58,785 nucleotides of DNA from assembly GCA_003451675.1 (NCBI GenBank), contig DMCY01000055.1:1-58785 (forward strand). The letters are read 5' to 3'. Source of the stretch: Candidatus Atribacteria bacterium (lineage in GTDB: Bacteria; Atribacterota; JS1; SB-45; 34-128). A program made the position numbers and the translations under genes. Below, piece by piece: positions 45,222-54,785 of the stretch. Position 1 is the stretch's first letter, and each line of letters begins with the position of its first letter. The notes beneath the pieces were generated by a model, which was given only the letters and a program-made list of their open reading frames with translations, had not been told where the DNA came from and searched no databases.

Positions 45222-46478
45222 ATGAGGAACCCGAATATACTCATTATTTTTTTGATCTTAATTATTATGTTTATAACTTCACTCATCACAGTCAGCTTTT
45301 GTCAGGATAGATCAATGGAAGAACTGTACTTTCAGGGTGTTGATTTATTAGAAAATGAAAAACGATATGAAGAAGCACTTACTTGTTTTCAACAGATTAT
45401 CGAATTAGAACCAGATTATCCAGAAGCTCATTACCAAATGGGAAAAATATTTAGAATTACTCATCAATTCGAAAAAGCAATAACCTGTTATAAAAATGCT
45501 ATTAATTTAAGATCCGATTACAGTTCAGCGTATTACGAATTAGGGCTTTCTTATCTGGAGCTTCAAAAAAATAAAAATGCATTGGAAGTCTTTAAACAGG
45601 CCATTCGCAGTAAGCCGGATTTTGCCAGCGCTCATTATGGCCTGGGGTTGGTATATCATGAATTAGGAAGATACAATGAATCTATTGCAGCATTTGAGCA
45701 AGCTTTACTACTTGACCCTAAGGATGCTCAAATTTACTACGGTTTAGGAATTACCTATGAACAAATCGGAGAATATCAGAAATCAATTGATTTTTTTAAA
45801 AAAGCTGTTCAACTAAAATCGGATTACGGTAAGGCACTTTACCATTTAGGAATGAATTATAAAGAGGTAGAAAAATATCAGGAAGCTATCGAAAATTTGG
45901 AAAAAGCTGCAAATTTCCTACCAGATTCTACTGATACGATTTACTTCACCATGGGCATGCTTTACCGAAAAATGGAAAATTGTGAGGACGCTGCTATCGA
46001 AAGCTTTAAAAAAGCAACCCAAAAGAATCCCCTACATGCTGATGCTTTTTTCTATTCAGGATGGCTCTATAATGAAAAAGGGAATTATGAAAAAACCGTA
46101 GAGGCTTACCAGGAAGTTATTCGGATCAATCTTGATTACACTAATATTTATTATAATTTAGGTTGGGCTTATGGAGAGCTGAAAAAATATCAGGAGGCTG
46201 TTGATGCCTTTAATGAAGCGGTTAAACAAAATCCGGAAGATGCAGATTTTCATTATGGCCTGGGATGGGCGTACACTCAATTGAAGGACTACGAAAAAGC
46301 TATTGAATCCTTTAAACAGGTTATACGTACTCAGCCGGATTATGCTTTTGCCCACTATAGCCTGGGAATGATTTATCTGGTTCAGGGGGATAAAAATGCC
46401 GCTCTGGACGAATACAAAATTCTCAAAGATTTGGATCAGGATACAGCAGATAAATTATTTGACATGATTTATAAATAA
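45222..46478 (+). CDS. Exported TPR-repeat protein
   Basis: A 418-residue protein: signal peptide or membrane anchor (ILIIFLILIIMFITSLITVS), then about eleven tetratricopeptide repeats of 34 residues with the A-x-Y-x-L-G and A-F-x-A-x-x-x-x-P pattern (ASAHYGLGLVYHELGRYNES). It ends after the last repeat. TPR superhelices bind peptides or partner proteins; no catalytic domain. GGAGG upstream. Confidence 0.88.
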   Translation: MRNPNILIIFLILIIMFITSLITVSFCQDRSMEELYFQGVDLLENEKRYEEALTCFQQIIELEPDYPEAHYQMGKIFRITHQFEKAITCYKNAINLRSDYSSAYYELGLSYLELQKNKNALEVFKQAIRSKPDFASAHYGLGLVYHELGRYNESIAAFEQALLLDPKDAQIYYGLGITYEQIGEYQKSIDFFKKAVQLKSDYGKALYHLGMNYKEVEKYQEAIENLEKAANFLPDSTDTIYFTMGMLYRKMENCEDAAIESFKKATQKNPLHADAFFYSGWLYNEKGNYEKTVEAYQEVIRINLDYTNIYYNLGWAYGELKKYQEAVDAFNEAVKQNPEDADFHYGLGWAYTQLKDYEKAIESFKQVIRTQPDYAFAHYSLGMIYLVQGDKNAALDEYKILKDLDQDTADKLFDMIYK

Positions 46479-46737
46479 AACCCTGGTTAATTCTTAAATG
46501 CACTGGGGGATGACAGTTCTTTGGGGTAAAAAAATACTAGATTCCCATTACCTGCTTTTGCGGGAACAAAATACGCTATGTCCCTATACACTGCGAAATA
46601 TATAAAGTATATTGTGTTTTTTTTAGGTGTGCCTTAAATATGCACGGGAAATGACACACGGAAAAGGAAATTTTGACAAACAAATACTTTATAATTATAA
46701 TATACCAAATAATAAATTATTATCAGGAGGTATTGTA

Positions 46738-47724
46738 ATGAAAAGCACAAAATTTAACAGTCGAATAGTATTTGTTTTGGTAGTATTAATTCTATTTAGT
46801 TCATTTACCACCCTTTCTTTTGCTAAAACCAGGATTTCGTTAAAATCGGCAAACAGTGCATCAACTTATTATGCTTTTTCTGTAGGCATGTCTAAAGCCA
46901 TTATGGATGGCGCGCCAGATATTGATGTAATAGTTGAGGAAAGTTTAGGATCTGTTGCTAATGTGAAAGAATCAAAAACAAGACAAAATTTCGTATTTAC
47001 TTCAACCGTTTCAAATATTTTAAAAGCTTTTAAAAAGGAAGGTAAATTTGAAGAAGGCGGATATGAAAAAATCAGGACTCTCTGGCCTATCCCGGGAATC
47101 GTAATGCATTGGTTGGTAAGAGAGGATAGCGGTGTAGAAACTTTTAAAGATCTTGTTGGAAAACCGTTTATTCCCGGAGGATTAGGAAGTTCGGGAGAAG
47201 CTATAACTTTAGAGCTTTTTGAGAGCATGGGGATATTAGATGAAATACAAATTAAAAAAGTATCTCTAAAAGAAGCAGTTGATGCAGTAAAAAATAGAAA
47301 AGTAGTAGGATTTGCTACATCATCTCCCCCTCCCAGCCCCATGGTTGTGGAATTATCTTCAAGTACTAAAATAAGGCTTTTATCTTTGGAAGATGAAGAT
47401 TTTGCAAAATTTAAAGAAAAAAATCCTGTATTTACAAGATTTACAATTTTACCCAATACTTATCCTAATATTGACTATCCTGTAAAAAGCTTCTCTAATC
47501 CGGTAGGTACTTACACTGTAAGTGATTTACCTGAAGAGATAGCCTATGAAATCACTAAGGCTTTCTGGGAAAATAGGAAAATTATGGAAGATATGCATCC
47601 TTTTGGGAAATTTTTAAACATGGAAGATGTTGTAAAATTAGGTGCACCTCTGCATTTGGGAGCCTTAAGATATTATAAAGAAATTGGTATGGACATACCG
47701 GATAGTTTAATTCCTAAAAATTAA
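46738..47724 (+). CDS. TAXI-family TRAP solute receptor
   Basis: A 328-residue extracytoplasmic receptor from ATG 46738 (AGGAGG at 46725-46730; an upstream in-frame start is not supported). Signal peptide ends at LSFAKTRISLKS. TAXI features: SANSASTYYAFSVGMSKAIM, WLVREDSGVETFKDLVGKPF, GGLGSSGEAITLELFESMG. It binds the substrate for the TRAP permease encoded next. The ligand is unknown; TAXI receptors often take glutamate or organic acids. Confidence 0.9.
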   Translation: MKSTKFNSRIVFVLVVLILFSSFTTLSFAKTRISLKSANSASTYYAFSVGMSKAIMDGAPDIDVIVEESLGSVANVKESKTRQNFVFTSTVSNILKAFKKEGKFEEGGYEKIRTLWPIPGIVMHWLVREDSGVETFKDLVGKPFIPGGLGSSGEAITLELFESMGILDEIQIKKVSLKEAVDAVKNRKVVGFATSSPPPSPMVVELSSSTKIRLLSLEDEDFAKFKEKNPVFTRFTILPNTYPNIDYPVKSFSNPVGTYTVSDLPEEIAYEITKAFWENRKIMEDMHPFGKFLNMEDVVKLGAPLHLGALRYYKEIGMDIPDSLIPKN

Positions 47725-47767
47725 ATTACAATTAACAATTAATATAAAAATATATTAGATAAATATT

Positions 47768-47797
47768 AAAAAGGGTGGGATTTCCCCCGCCCTTTTT
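47768..47797 (+). terminator. Hairpin between TAXI receptor and permease
   Basis: AAAAAGGGTGGG and CCCGCCCTTTTT form a G+C-rich stem with a T tract. Set between receptor and permease, it would reduce permease transcription relative to the receptor, or protect the receptor mRNA 3' end. Confidence 0.8.
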
Positions 47798-47827
47798 AAT
47801 ATTATAGAAAGGATTTAAGCATATTAG

Positions 47828-49705
47828 ATGAAGAAAGATTATCTGCAAATTACCAAGGATTTACTTGCTATTGTTTTTCTTGTTTTTCATTTATATTTAA
47901 TATTTTCCGGATTAGTTCCCAATATAATCCAGAGAAGTATTCATCTTTGCCTGGCACTACCTATTGTTTATTTATATTTTCCTATCAAAAAAAGCAAAAC
48001 CAAACTTATTAGCGACATTTTGCTTGCATCTCTATCATTCGTTACTTCTATTTACATTGCTATAAATTATGAAAAAATTATATATCAATACGGCATAATC
48101 GATGGGAAATTACAAATAATGCTCGCTATCATAATGATTCTCTTAATATTGGAGGCAGCAAGAAGATGTGTAAAGCCCGCCTTACCAATTATCTCTTTAC
48201 TTTTTTTGATGTACGCTTTCTTCGGTCATTTACTCCCCGGGCATTTTGGTCATGTCCAATTTACTCCCAGTACAATTTTAGGAATGTTATATCTTACCAC
48301 TAATGGTATTTGGGGAATGATTGTGGGGATATCAGTAAATATTATTGTCATATTTATAATGTTTGGGGCATTTATGGTGGAAAGTGGCGGAGGGAAAGGA
48401 TTTATAAATTTTTCCTTAAAATTAGCTGGTAGATTTAAGGGAGGTCCTGCAAAAGTAGCAGTGCTATCAAGCGCTTTATTCGGTAGTATCTCCGGAAGCG
48501 CCTCTGCAAATGTAGCCACTACAGGTGTATTTACTATTCCTATGATGAAAAAATTAAAATATGACAAGTCTTTTGCCGCGGGAGTTGAAGCAGCTGCCTC
48601 CTCTGGAGGGCAAATAATGCCACCAATTATGGGAGCAGGTATTTTCATTATGGCAGAGCTTATCCAAATTCCCTATCTCAAGATAGCTTTATCCGCAACT
48701 CTGCCGGCCATTTTATATTTTTACGCCATCGGAATAGGAATTCATTTTTATTCTTTAAAGAAAAATATGAAAAGTATCGATCCCCAAAATATTCCCTCAA
48801 CCTCAGAGACCTTAAAAACTTCGGGATTTTTTGTTCTGCCCCTCATTACCTTATTATATTTTCTATTTAAAGGATATACTCCGCAGTACTCCGCATTCTG
48901 GGCATTTTTTACGGTTATAATTTTATTCTGTTTTAATCTAAACTGGCAGATAGATTTTAAAAGTATCTGGCCAAAATTTTATAGAGGATTCACTAATGGT
49001 GCCAGGCAAGCAGCAGTAATTGCAAGCATTACCGCCTGTGCTTCAATAATAATAGGCATAATAAACCAAACCGGATTAGGCGTAAAGCTTTCAGGCTTTA
49101 TATTGGATTTTAGCAAAGGAAATCTTTTTTTAGCACTTTTTTTAACTATGGGAACTTCTCTTATTCTGGGAATGGAAGTACCCACAACAGCCGCATATCT
49201 GGTTGCGGCAGTAATTGGAGCCCCCGCGCTTATTAAACTCGGAATCATGCCACTTGCCGCCCATCTATTTATATTTTACTTCGCCATAATATCTGCCATA
49301 ACTCCCCCTGTTTGCGGGGCAGTCTATATTGCTTCTGGAATTGCCGGCGCTAATTGGGTAAAAAGCGCAAAATACGCATTGATATTAGGTTTTTCAGCAT
49401 TTTTAATTCCTTATTTATTTGTTTATGATAATTCTTTTTTACTTAAAGGTTCTAATTTAGATATCCTTTACAGCATAGTAAGGTCTTTAATTTCTATTAC
49501 TATTATAAGCTCAGCTGTAATTGGTTTTCTGAGTCGAAAACTAAATTTATGGGAAAGAGGAATTATTTTAATCTCGGGCATTTTAGTAATAATAAAAAGT
49601 TTTCTCTTTAATATTATCGGATTAGGGATGCTTTTTACATTATTCTTTATTATGAAAAAAGTAGATAAGCAAAAAAGTTTAAGCTTAGACAAATCTTTGG
49701 AGTGA
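47828..49705 (+). CDS. Fused TRAP transporter permease (DctQM type)
   Basis: A 625-residue membrane protein with the small (4 TM) and large (12 TM) TRAP subunits joined, as is usual with TAXI receptors. Large-subunit signatures: SALFGSISGSASANVATTGV, SGGQIMPPIMGAGIFIMAEL, GMEVPTTAAYLVAAV. It imports an organic solute using an ion gradient, likely Na+ in an organism with a Na+ ATPase (inference). Weak ribosome site (AAAGGATTTAAG). Confidence 0.92.
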   Translation: MKKDYLQITKDLLAIVFLVFHLYLIFSGLVPNIIQRSIHLCLALPIVYLYFPIKKSKTKLISDILLASLSFVTSIYIAINYEKIIYQYGIIDGKLQIMLAIIMILLILEAARRCVKPALPIISLLFLMYAFFGHLLPGHFGHVQFTPSTILGMLYLTTNGIWGMIVGISVNIIVIFIMFGAFMVESGGGKGFINFSLKLAGRFKGGPAKVAVLSSALFGSISGSASANVATTGVFTIPMMKKLKYDKSFAAGVEAAASSGGQIMPPIMGAGIFIMAELIQIPYLKIALSATLPAILYFYAIGIGIHFYSLKKNMKSIDPQNIPSTSETLKTSGFFVLPLITLLYFLFKGYTPQYSAFWAFFTVIILFCFNLNWQIDFKSIWPKFYRGFTNGARQAAVIASITACASIIIGIINQTGLGVKLSGFILDFSKGNLFLALFLTMGTSLILGMEVPTTAAYLVAAVIGAPALIKLGIMPLAAHLFIFYFAIISAITPPVCGAVYIASGIAGANWVKSAKYALILGFSAFLIPYLFVYDNSFLLKGSNLDILYSIVRSLISITIISSAVIGFLSRKLNLWERGIILISGILVIIKSFLFNIIGLGMLFTLFFIMKKVDKQKSLSLDKSLE

Positions 49706-49758
49706 CGTATAACCTTCCATCAACCTACCCCCCTTTTTTTAATTTTATTGATTTTTAT

Positions 49759-49815
49759 TTGACAAATAAATTATGAAAATGTTAAAATAAACATGATAAA
49801 AACGTTTGCGCAATA
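49759..49815 (+). promoter_or_regulatory. Promoter and LacI-type operator
   Basis: TTGACA (49759-49764) and TAAAAT (49783-49788), spacing 18. Just downstream (about 49799-49813) AAAACGTTTGCGCAATATTT contains AAACGTTT and TTGCGCAA, overlapping palindromes with the central CG of LacI/CcpA-family operators. Autoregulation by the LacI protein encoded next is likely. Confidence 0.6.
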
Positions 49816-49838
49816 TTTTTATAGAAAAGGAGCTTTTA

Positions 49839-50873
49839 ATGGTTTTACCCGAAAATTCAAAAAAATCAACTATGAAAGAGGTTGCGGAATTTGCCCGGGT
49901 TTCGATATCGACTGTTTCTCATGTTATCAATAAAACACGTCATGTCGATAAAGAAACACACGATAGGGTTCTTGAAGCAATTGAAAAACTTAACTATGCT
50001 CCTAATATATTTGCTCGTGGATTAAGGGGAAAAAAAATTCGGGTAATTGGAGTTATAATATCAGACATAAGAGAAAGTTTTTTTGCAGAAGTAGTTAAAG
50101 CAATTGAACTAACCGCAAATAGCGAAGGGTATAGTGTAATTTTATGTGATTCTGAGGATGATCCGTTAAAAGAACAATTACATATTAATACACTCATACA
50201 AAATGGAGTTGAAGGATTAATATTTGCTCCGGTTAATAATTCTACTCGCGTTTATGATTCAGTAATTCCCCATAAAATTAAGGCTATTCAAATTGATAGG
50301 AAAGTATATGGGCTTCCTGCAGATTTTGTTGGCATCAATAATATGGAGATTAGCAAAAAAGCGATGAACCATATGTTTGCTCATGGTTTTATGAATGTAG
50401 GTTTTGTTTCCTATCAGACAAATGTATATACCATGGAACAACGACTATCGGGCTATAAAATGGCTGCTCAACTGCACAATTCCTCAAAAAAGATCAATGT
50501 AAAATTTATTCAATATAATGGCAGCAATAATAAGGAAATCATTAAGAGTTGGCTATACCAAAACAAAGAAATAGATTCTATTTTATGTGGGAATGATAAT
50601 ATATGTTATCAAGTTCTTAGAGCAATTAAAGAATTACAATATGAAGTACCAAAAGATATGGGAATTTTATCCTTCGATGATTCTAAATGGTTTAAACTAG
50701 CTACTCCCCCAATCACTGCTATCAGACAACCCACAAATCAGATAGGTAAACTTGCTACTGAATTACTTATTGCAGAGATAGAAAATAAAATAAAAAATTA
50801 TTCTCAAAAAGAAAACCATATCCTAAATGCGGAATTAATCATAAGAAAATCCTGTCGAGAAAGAGCTGAATAA
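49839..50873 (+). CDS. LacI-family transcriptional regulator
   Basis: A 344-residue regulator from ATG 49839 (AAGGAG six bases before; TTG 49806 lies inside the operator and is rejected). The N-terminal helix-turn-helix is VAEFARVSISTVSHVIN with hinge helix APNIFARGLRGK; the rest is a periplasmic-binding-like sugar sensor (GVIISDIRESFFAEVV, VEGLIFAPVNN, ILSFDDSKWFKLATPP). It lies 125 bases upstream of a sugar ABC operon in the same direction and probably regulates it. Confidence 0.92.
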   Translation: MVLPENSKKSTMKEVAEFARVSISTVSHVINKTRHVDKETHDRVLEAIEKLNYAPNIFARGLRGKKIRVIGVIISDIRESFFAEVVKAIELTANSEGYSVILCDSEDDPLKEQLHINTLIQNGVEGLIFAPVNNSTRVYDSVIPHKIKAIQIDRKVYGLPADFVGINNMEISKKAMNHMFAHGFMNVGFVSYQTNVYTMEQRLSGYKMAAQLHNSSKKINVKFIQYNGSNNKEIIKSWLYQNKEIDSILCGNDNICYQVLRAIKELQYEVPKDMGILSFDDSKWFKLATPPITAIRQPTNQIGKLATELLIAEIENKIKNYSQKENHILNAELIIRKSCRERAE

Positions 50874-50923
50874 AGGCTTCCAAAATTTTATGAAAGGCTA
50901 ATTATTCACATCGAAGGGAGGTG

Positions 50924-50968
50924 ATGAGTATAGCGGATAGAAAGTTATTAAGAATCAAAATAAGATGA
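50924..50968 (+). CDS. Possible 14-codon leader peptide
   Basis: ATG AGT ATA ... TGA encodes MSIADRKLLRIKIR directly after GGGAGGTGATG, an almost perfect anti-rRNA match. It lies 30 bases before the binding-protein gene. The ribosome site is too close to the ATG for ideal initiation, so it may simply be a ribosome standby site; weak case. Confidence 0.25.
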   Translation: MSIADRKLLRIKIR

Positions 50969-50998
50969 ATTAGTTAATTAAAAGGAGGATATTTAAAA

Positions 50999-52288
50999 AT
51001 GAAAAAATTATCATTGTTTACTTTAATTTTATTAACCGTATTACTTTTAACCAGTTTTACACTAACAGCCTTAGCTGAACCAGTAACTATTGAAGTTTGG
51101 TTTCATTCTGGTAAGGGAGAGGAACGAGAAGTTCTTGATGCCCAGGTAGAAGATTTTAATGCTATGCAGACTGAAGTGATAGTAAAAGCTGTTAGGCTTC
51201 CTGAAGGGTCTTTTAATGAGCAGGTAAGCGCAGCAGCTTTAGCCGGTGATCTTCCCGATTTATTGGACTTTGATGGTCCTTTTCTCTACAATTATGCCTG
51301 GGCTGGCCATCTCATTCCTTTAGATAATTATGTATCCAGCGAATTAAAAGCTGACTTCCTACCTACTATTATTGCGCAGGGGACTTTTGGCGGAAAGTTA
51401 TATTCTCTGGGAACTTTTGATTCCGGTTTAGCCATTTGGGGGAATAAAGCTTATTTAAAGAAGGCAGGAGTACGTATTCCTACCAGTATCAAGGATGCCT
51501 GGACTTTGGAAGAATTCAATGAAGCTCTGAAAAAATTAACAGCTTTGGATGAGGTAGAATATGCTATTGATTTTAAGATGAATTACGGCCAGGGTGAATG
51601 GTATACTTACGGTTTTTCACCGATTATCCAGAGTTGGGGTGGTGACTTAATTAACCGTAGTGATTTTCAATCAGCAGATGGTGCTCTTAATGGTCCCGAA
51701 GCGGTGGAAGCAATGACTTGGTTCCAAAGCTTATTCAGCAAAGGATATGCTAAACTTCAGCCTGCAGGTGATGACGATTTCTACGGAAGAAAAATTGCTG
51801 CTCTATCTTTTGTAGGCCATTGGATGTGGAATCCTCACAATGAAGGATTGGGCGATGATTTAGTACTTCTCCCCATGCCCAAATTTGGTGATAAGGCTGC
51901 TACCGGTATGGGTTCTTGGAATTGGGGGATAACCTCTCAATCCAAACACCCGGAGGCTGCTTGGAAATTTCTCGAATATCTTATTGAGCCAGAACAGATC
52001 TTACGCATGACTAATGCTAATGGCGCTGTCCCTGCTCGCAAATCTGCCCTTGCTATGTCAGAATTATTCGGATTGAATGGCCCACTTAGAATTTTTGTTG
52101 AACAGCTGGAAGGTGGAGTTGGGGTTACAAGACCCGAAACCCCGGCTTATCCAACTATAACTGCTGCATTTGCAGAGGCTGTACAAAATATAGTTAACGG
52201 TGCAGATGTTAAGACTGAGTTAGATAAGGCTGTCCAAAAAATTGATCAAGATATTGAAGACAATCGGGGTTACCCGATTACAAATTAG
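50999..52288 (+). CDS. Sugar ABC transporter substrate-binding protein
   Basis: A 429-residue solute-binding protein of family 1 (MalE/UgpB-like). Signal peptide to LTALAEPVTIEVWF, then the family core: HSGKGEEREVLDAQVEDFN, LPDLLDFDGPFLYNYAWAG, ITSQSKHPEAAWKFLEYL. No lipobox cysteine. AGGAGG upstream. First gene of an importer with two permeases downstream; ligand probably an oligosaccharide or sugar derivative. Confidence 0.93.
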   Translation: MKKLSLFTLILLTVLLLTSFTLTALAEPVTIEVWFHSGKGEEREVLDAQVEDFNAMQTEVIVKAVRLPEGSFNEQVSAAALAGDLPDLLDFDGPFLYNYAWAGHLIPLDNYVSSELKADFLPTIIAQGTFGGKLYSLGTFDSGLAIWGNKAYLKKAGVRIPTSIKDAWTLEEFNEALKKLTALDEVEYAIDFKMNYGQGEWYTYGFSPIIQSWGGDLINRSDFQSADGALNGPEAVEAMTWFQSLFSKGYAKLQPAGDDDFYGRKIAALSFVGHWMWNPHNEGLGDDLVLLPMPKFGDKAATGMGSWNWGITSQSKHPEAAWKFLEYLIEPEQILRMTNANGAVPARKSALAMSELFGLNGPLRIFVEQLEGGVGVTRPETPAYPTITAAFAEAVQNIVNGADVKTELDKAVQKIDQDIEDNRGYPITN

Positions 52289-52297
52289 ATATTTTAA

Positions 52298-52337
52298 TGT
52301 GCCTGCACTTTTTAATTACTTGAAAAGTGCAGGCACA
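52298..52337 (+). terminator. Long hairpin after binding-protein gene
   Basis: Perfect 15-base arms TGTGCCTGCACTTTT / AAAAGTGCAGGCACA around a ten-base loop. There is no following T tract, so it is more likely an mRNA-stabilising or attenuating stem, or another palindromic repeat, than a full terminator. Confidence 0.6.
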
Positions 52338-52554
52338 GAATATTTAGACTTGTAAATTTACATTAGAAATCCTAATTGTTTGTTTATGTGAAAGTTAAAT
52401 CGACCTGTCAATTAATTTACTCTTTTTGTTGCCTTAATGTGATAATATAAAATTAAATATAAATATTACTTATAAGGATTTTGGGAAAATTAAGATAATA
52501 GCTTATAATTGAATGAAAAAGAAAAAAATGAACAAAGGGTTATATGTATAAATA

Positions 52555-53502
52555 ATGATAAGCAAATCTGCTATTTCAAAAACAAAACCACTTAAAAAGA
52601 GTGTAAAATTATTACAAAAAAGAGAAACATTTATAGCTTGGTCTTTTTGCACTCCCGCCTTACTTTTCTTGCTTCTCTTTCTGGTAATTCCTTTTATTAT
52701 AGCGTTTGTAATATCCTTTACAGACCAAAGATTAATACCCAATCCTAATTTACCTACCCAATTTATTGCCCTTCGAAACTTTTTAAGATTATTTAGTAGC
52801 CCAAGCTTTCGTCAAGCATTACTTAATACTTTTGTTTTCGCAGTTGTTGTAGTCCCTTTACAAACTTTTCTTGCCCTTTTCTTGGCCGTTTTAGTTAATC
52901 AAAAACTTCGCTTTATCAATCTGTTTCGTACTATTTATTTTAGTCCGGTAGTTACTACTATGGTGGTGGTGTCTATTGTTTGGTATTTTTTATACAATCC
53001 GGGAGAAGGATTGATTAACCAGATGATAAGTTTCATTAGTTTTGGAAAATTAGGACCCTATAATTGGCTAAACGACACTTCCTTAGCTCTTCCGGCTATT
53101 ATGATATTATCTGTTTGGCAGGGAGTGGGTTTCCAAATGGTAATTTATTTGGCTGGTTTGCAGGGCATTCCTGATGAATTATACGAAGCAGCACGAGTTG
53201 ATGGAGCTAATGTCTGGCAACAGTTCTGGCAGATTACTATTCCGCAATTGCGTAACACCACAATTTTTGTAATTATTTCTACTACTATTTTGGCGTTCAA
53301 GTTATTTACTCAAGTTTGGGTCATGACTAAGGGAGGCCCCCAGGGAGCCACTAAAACTATCATTGTGCTTTTATATGAGGAAGGCTTTAAAATGCTTCGC
53401 GTTGGTTATGCTTCAGCCATTGGAGTATTGTTTTTTCTGATTGTGCTGGCTGTTTCATTAATACAAAGAATTTATTTAAAGGAAGAAAGGGCGGTGATAT
53501 AA
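52555..53502 (+). CDS. Sugar ABC transporter permease (MalF type)
   Basis: A 315-residue permease with six membrane helices. The EAA loop ELYEAARVDGANVWQQFWQI-type sequence contacts the ATPase. GMxxG helix before it (IPDELYEAARVDGA). The ribosome site is poor (AAAGGG 15 bases upstream). Separated from the binding-protein gene by 266 bases that include the hairpin. Confidence 0.9.
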   Translation: MISKSAISKTKPLKKSVKLLQKRETFIAWSFCTPALLFLLLFLVIPFIIAFVISFTDQRLIPNPNLPTQFIALRNFLRLFSSPSFRQALLNTFVFAVVVVPLQTFLALFLAVLVNQKLRFINLFRTIYFSPVVTTMVVVSIVWYFLYNPGEGLINQMISFISFGKLGPYNWLNDTSLALPAIMILSVWQGVGFQMVIYLAGLQGIPDELYEAARVDGANVWQQFWQITIPQLRNTTIFVIISTTILAFKLFTQVWVMTKGGPQGATKTIIVLLYEEGFKMLRVGYASAIGVLFFLIVLAVSLIQRIYLKEERAVI

Positions 53503-53503
53503 G

Positions 53504-54391
53504 GTGACAAGTGTTGATGCTGCGGTTAAAAATTCTCAAAGATTCCCTTTTAAATTTCGTAAGAACATCTCTATAATTCTCAATTATTTATTATTAATTG
53601 TAATTGCTTTATTCTTCCTATTTCCTATAGTTTTTATGTTCGTGAGTTCTATTAAAAACAATGAGACCCAGATTATAAGAGATATGAGTAGTTTATCAGC
53701 TTTTATTCCTTATGGAGACTTAGGACTTAAAAACTACTTTGATGTCTTTAAGCAAATGCCTTTTGGCCGCTTTATGTTTAACTCAGTTTTTATTGTAAGC
53801 AGTACAGTATCTGCAGGGCTTGTATTGAATAGTATGATTGCTTATGCACTTGCCCGGCTACGTTTTAAAGGCAGGGGGTTTATACTTTCTTTTATTATCG
53901 CTCTGATAATTATCCCTACTGAAGCAGTAGTTATTCCATTATTATTAATGGTAAATCGAATTGGTTGGTTAGATAGTTATCAGGTTCAAATTGTGCCTTT
54001 TATAGCTGATGCTTTTTCTATTTTTCTTTTTTATCAATTTTTTATTGGTTTGCCTAAAAGTTTGGATGAAGCAGCAAAAATAGATGGAGCCAATCCTTTT
54101 CAAATTTATCGGAAAATTATTGTTCCTTTATCAAAACCGGTTTTTGCTACAGTTGCCATTCTACAATTTCTTGTCCGCTGGGGTGACTTTCTCTGGCCAC
54201 TTATGGTAACCCGTGGTTATGAATATCGACCACTACCAGTAGCAATTCAGCAATTCTTTAGCCAGGATCCAAAAGTATGGGGAGATATTTTTGCTTTTGC
54301 TTCTATGGTTACCATACCTTCACTGATTATCTTCTTGTTATTTCAAAAATGGTTTATACATTCAGTAGCATCCAGTGGCATCAAAGGATAA
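53504..54391 (+). CDS. Sugar ABC transporter permease (MalG type)
   Basis: A 295-residue partner permease, GTG start at 53504 with only one base between the genes. EAA loop LPKSLDEAAKIDGANPFQIY. Six membrane helices. No ATPase gene follows; importers of this class often share an ATPase (MsmK/UgpC type) encoded elsewhere. Confidence 0.92.
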   Translation: MTSVDAAVKNSQRFPFKFRKNISIILNYLLLIVIALFFLFPIVFMFVSSIKNNETQIIRDMSSLSAFIPYGDLGLKNYFDVFKQMPFGRFMFNSVFIVSSTVSAGLVLNSMIAYALARLRFKGRGFILSFIIALIIIPTEAVVIPLLLMVNRIGWLDSYQVQIVPFIADAFSIFLFYQFFIGLPKSLDEAAKIDGANPFQIYRKIIVPLSKPVFATVAILQFLVRWGDFLWPLMVTRGYEYRPLPVAIQQFFSQDPKVWGDIFAFASMVTIPSLIIFLLFQKWFIHSVASSGIKG

Positions 54392-54473
54392 CAGCGCATA
54401 GTATTTGCTGCGGCCACATAGGAAAAACATATAATGAACAACGTATTTATTAATAATAATTTCTAAGATTTTC

Positions 54474-54743
54474 TTGATGTTTATATTTCAAGTCTTAAAA
54501 TATACGGAGATATTTCCCCTCAGACCACAGACTGGAACATTGTATTATCAATCAAAAACGCTTCTTGGTAAATTCACTCCGATGGGTAACAAAGAAGTTT
54601 TACTTGGTACGGAGACACAAACCTATACTGCAAGGGTTATTAAAGATATGCATGGTGATAATGTAGTCCTTACATGGAAAATAAAAGCGAAGGGATTTGA
54701 TGGGTTTGCCGGATGGGACATTAAAAGAAATAAATTGAGTTAA
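54474..54743 (+). CDS. Short protein or remnant, unknown
   Basis: An 89-residue frame starting TTG with no ribosome site. The C-terminal part (TETQTYTARVIKDMHGDNVV, LTWKIKAKGFDGFAGWDI) looks like beta-rich protein sequence and has normal coding composition; the N terminus does not. Possibly the end of a larger lost gene. Family not recognised. Confidence 0.35.
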   Translation: MMFIFQVLKYTEIFPLRPQTGTLYYQSKTLLGKFTPMGNKEVLLGTETQTYTARVIKDMHGDNVVLTWKIKAKGFDGFAGWDIKRNKLS

Positions 54744-54785
54744 AGTGAAAAAATGGAGTCAATTTTCTGTTGTCCCTTTTTAATT

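Noticed and set aside
46627..46737. Longer start for the TAXI receptor
   Set aside because: ATG 46738 is followed by a proper signal peptide and preceded by AGGAGG; the upstream part is not signal-like.
46869..47456. 195-residue minus-strand frame
   Set aside because: Antisense shadow of the TAXI receptor gene; no ribosome site and low-complexity Ser/Pro composition.
48250..48648. 132-residue minus-strand frame
   Set aside because: Antisense to the conserved TRAP permease core; shadow ORF.
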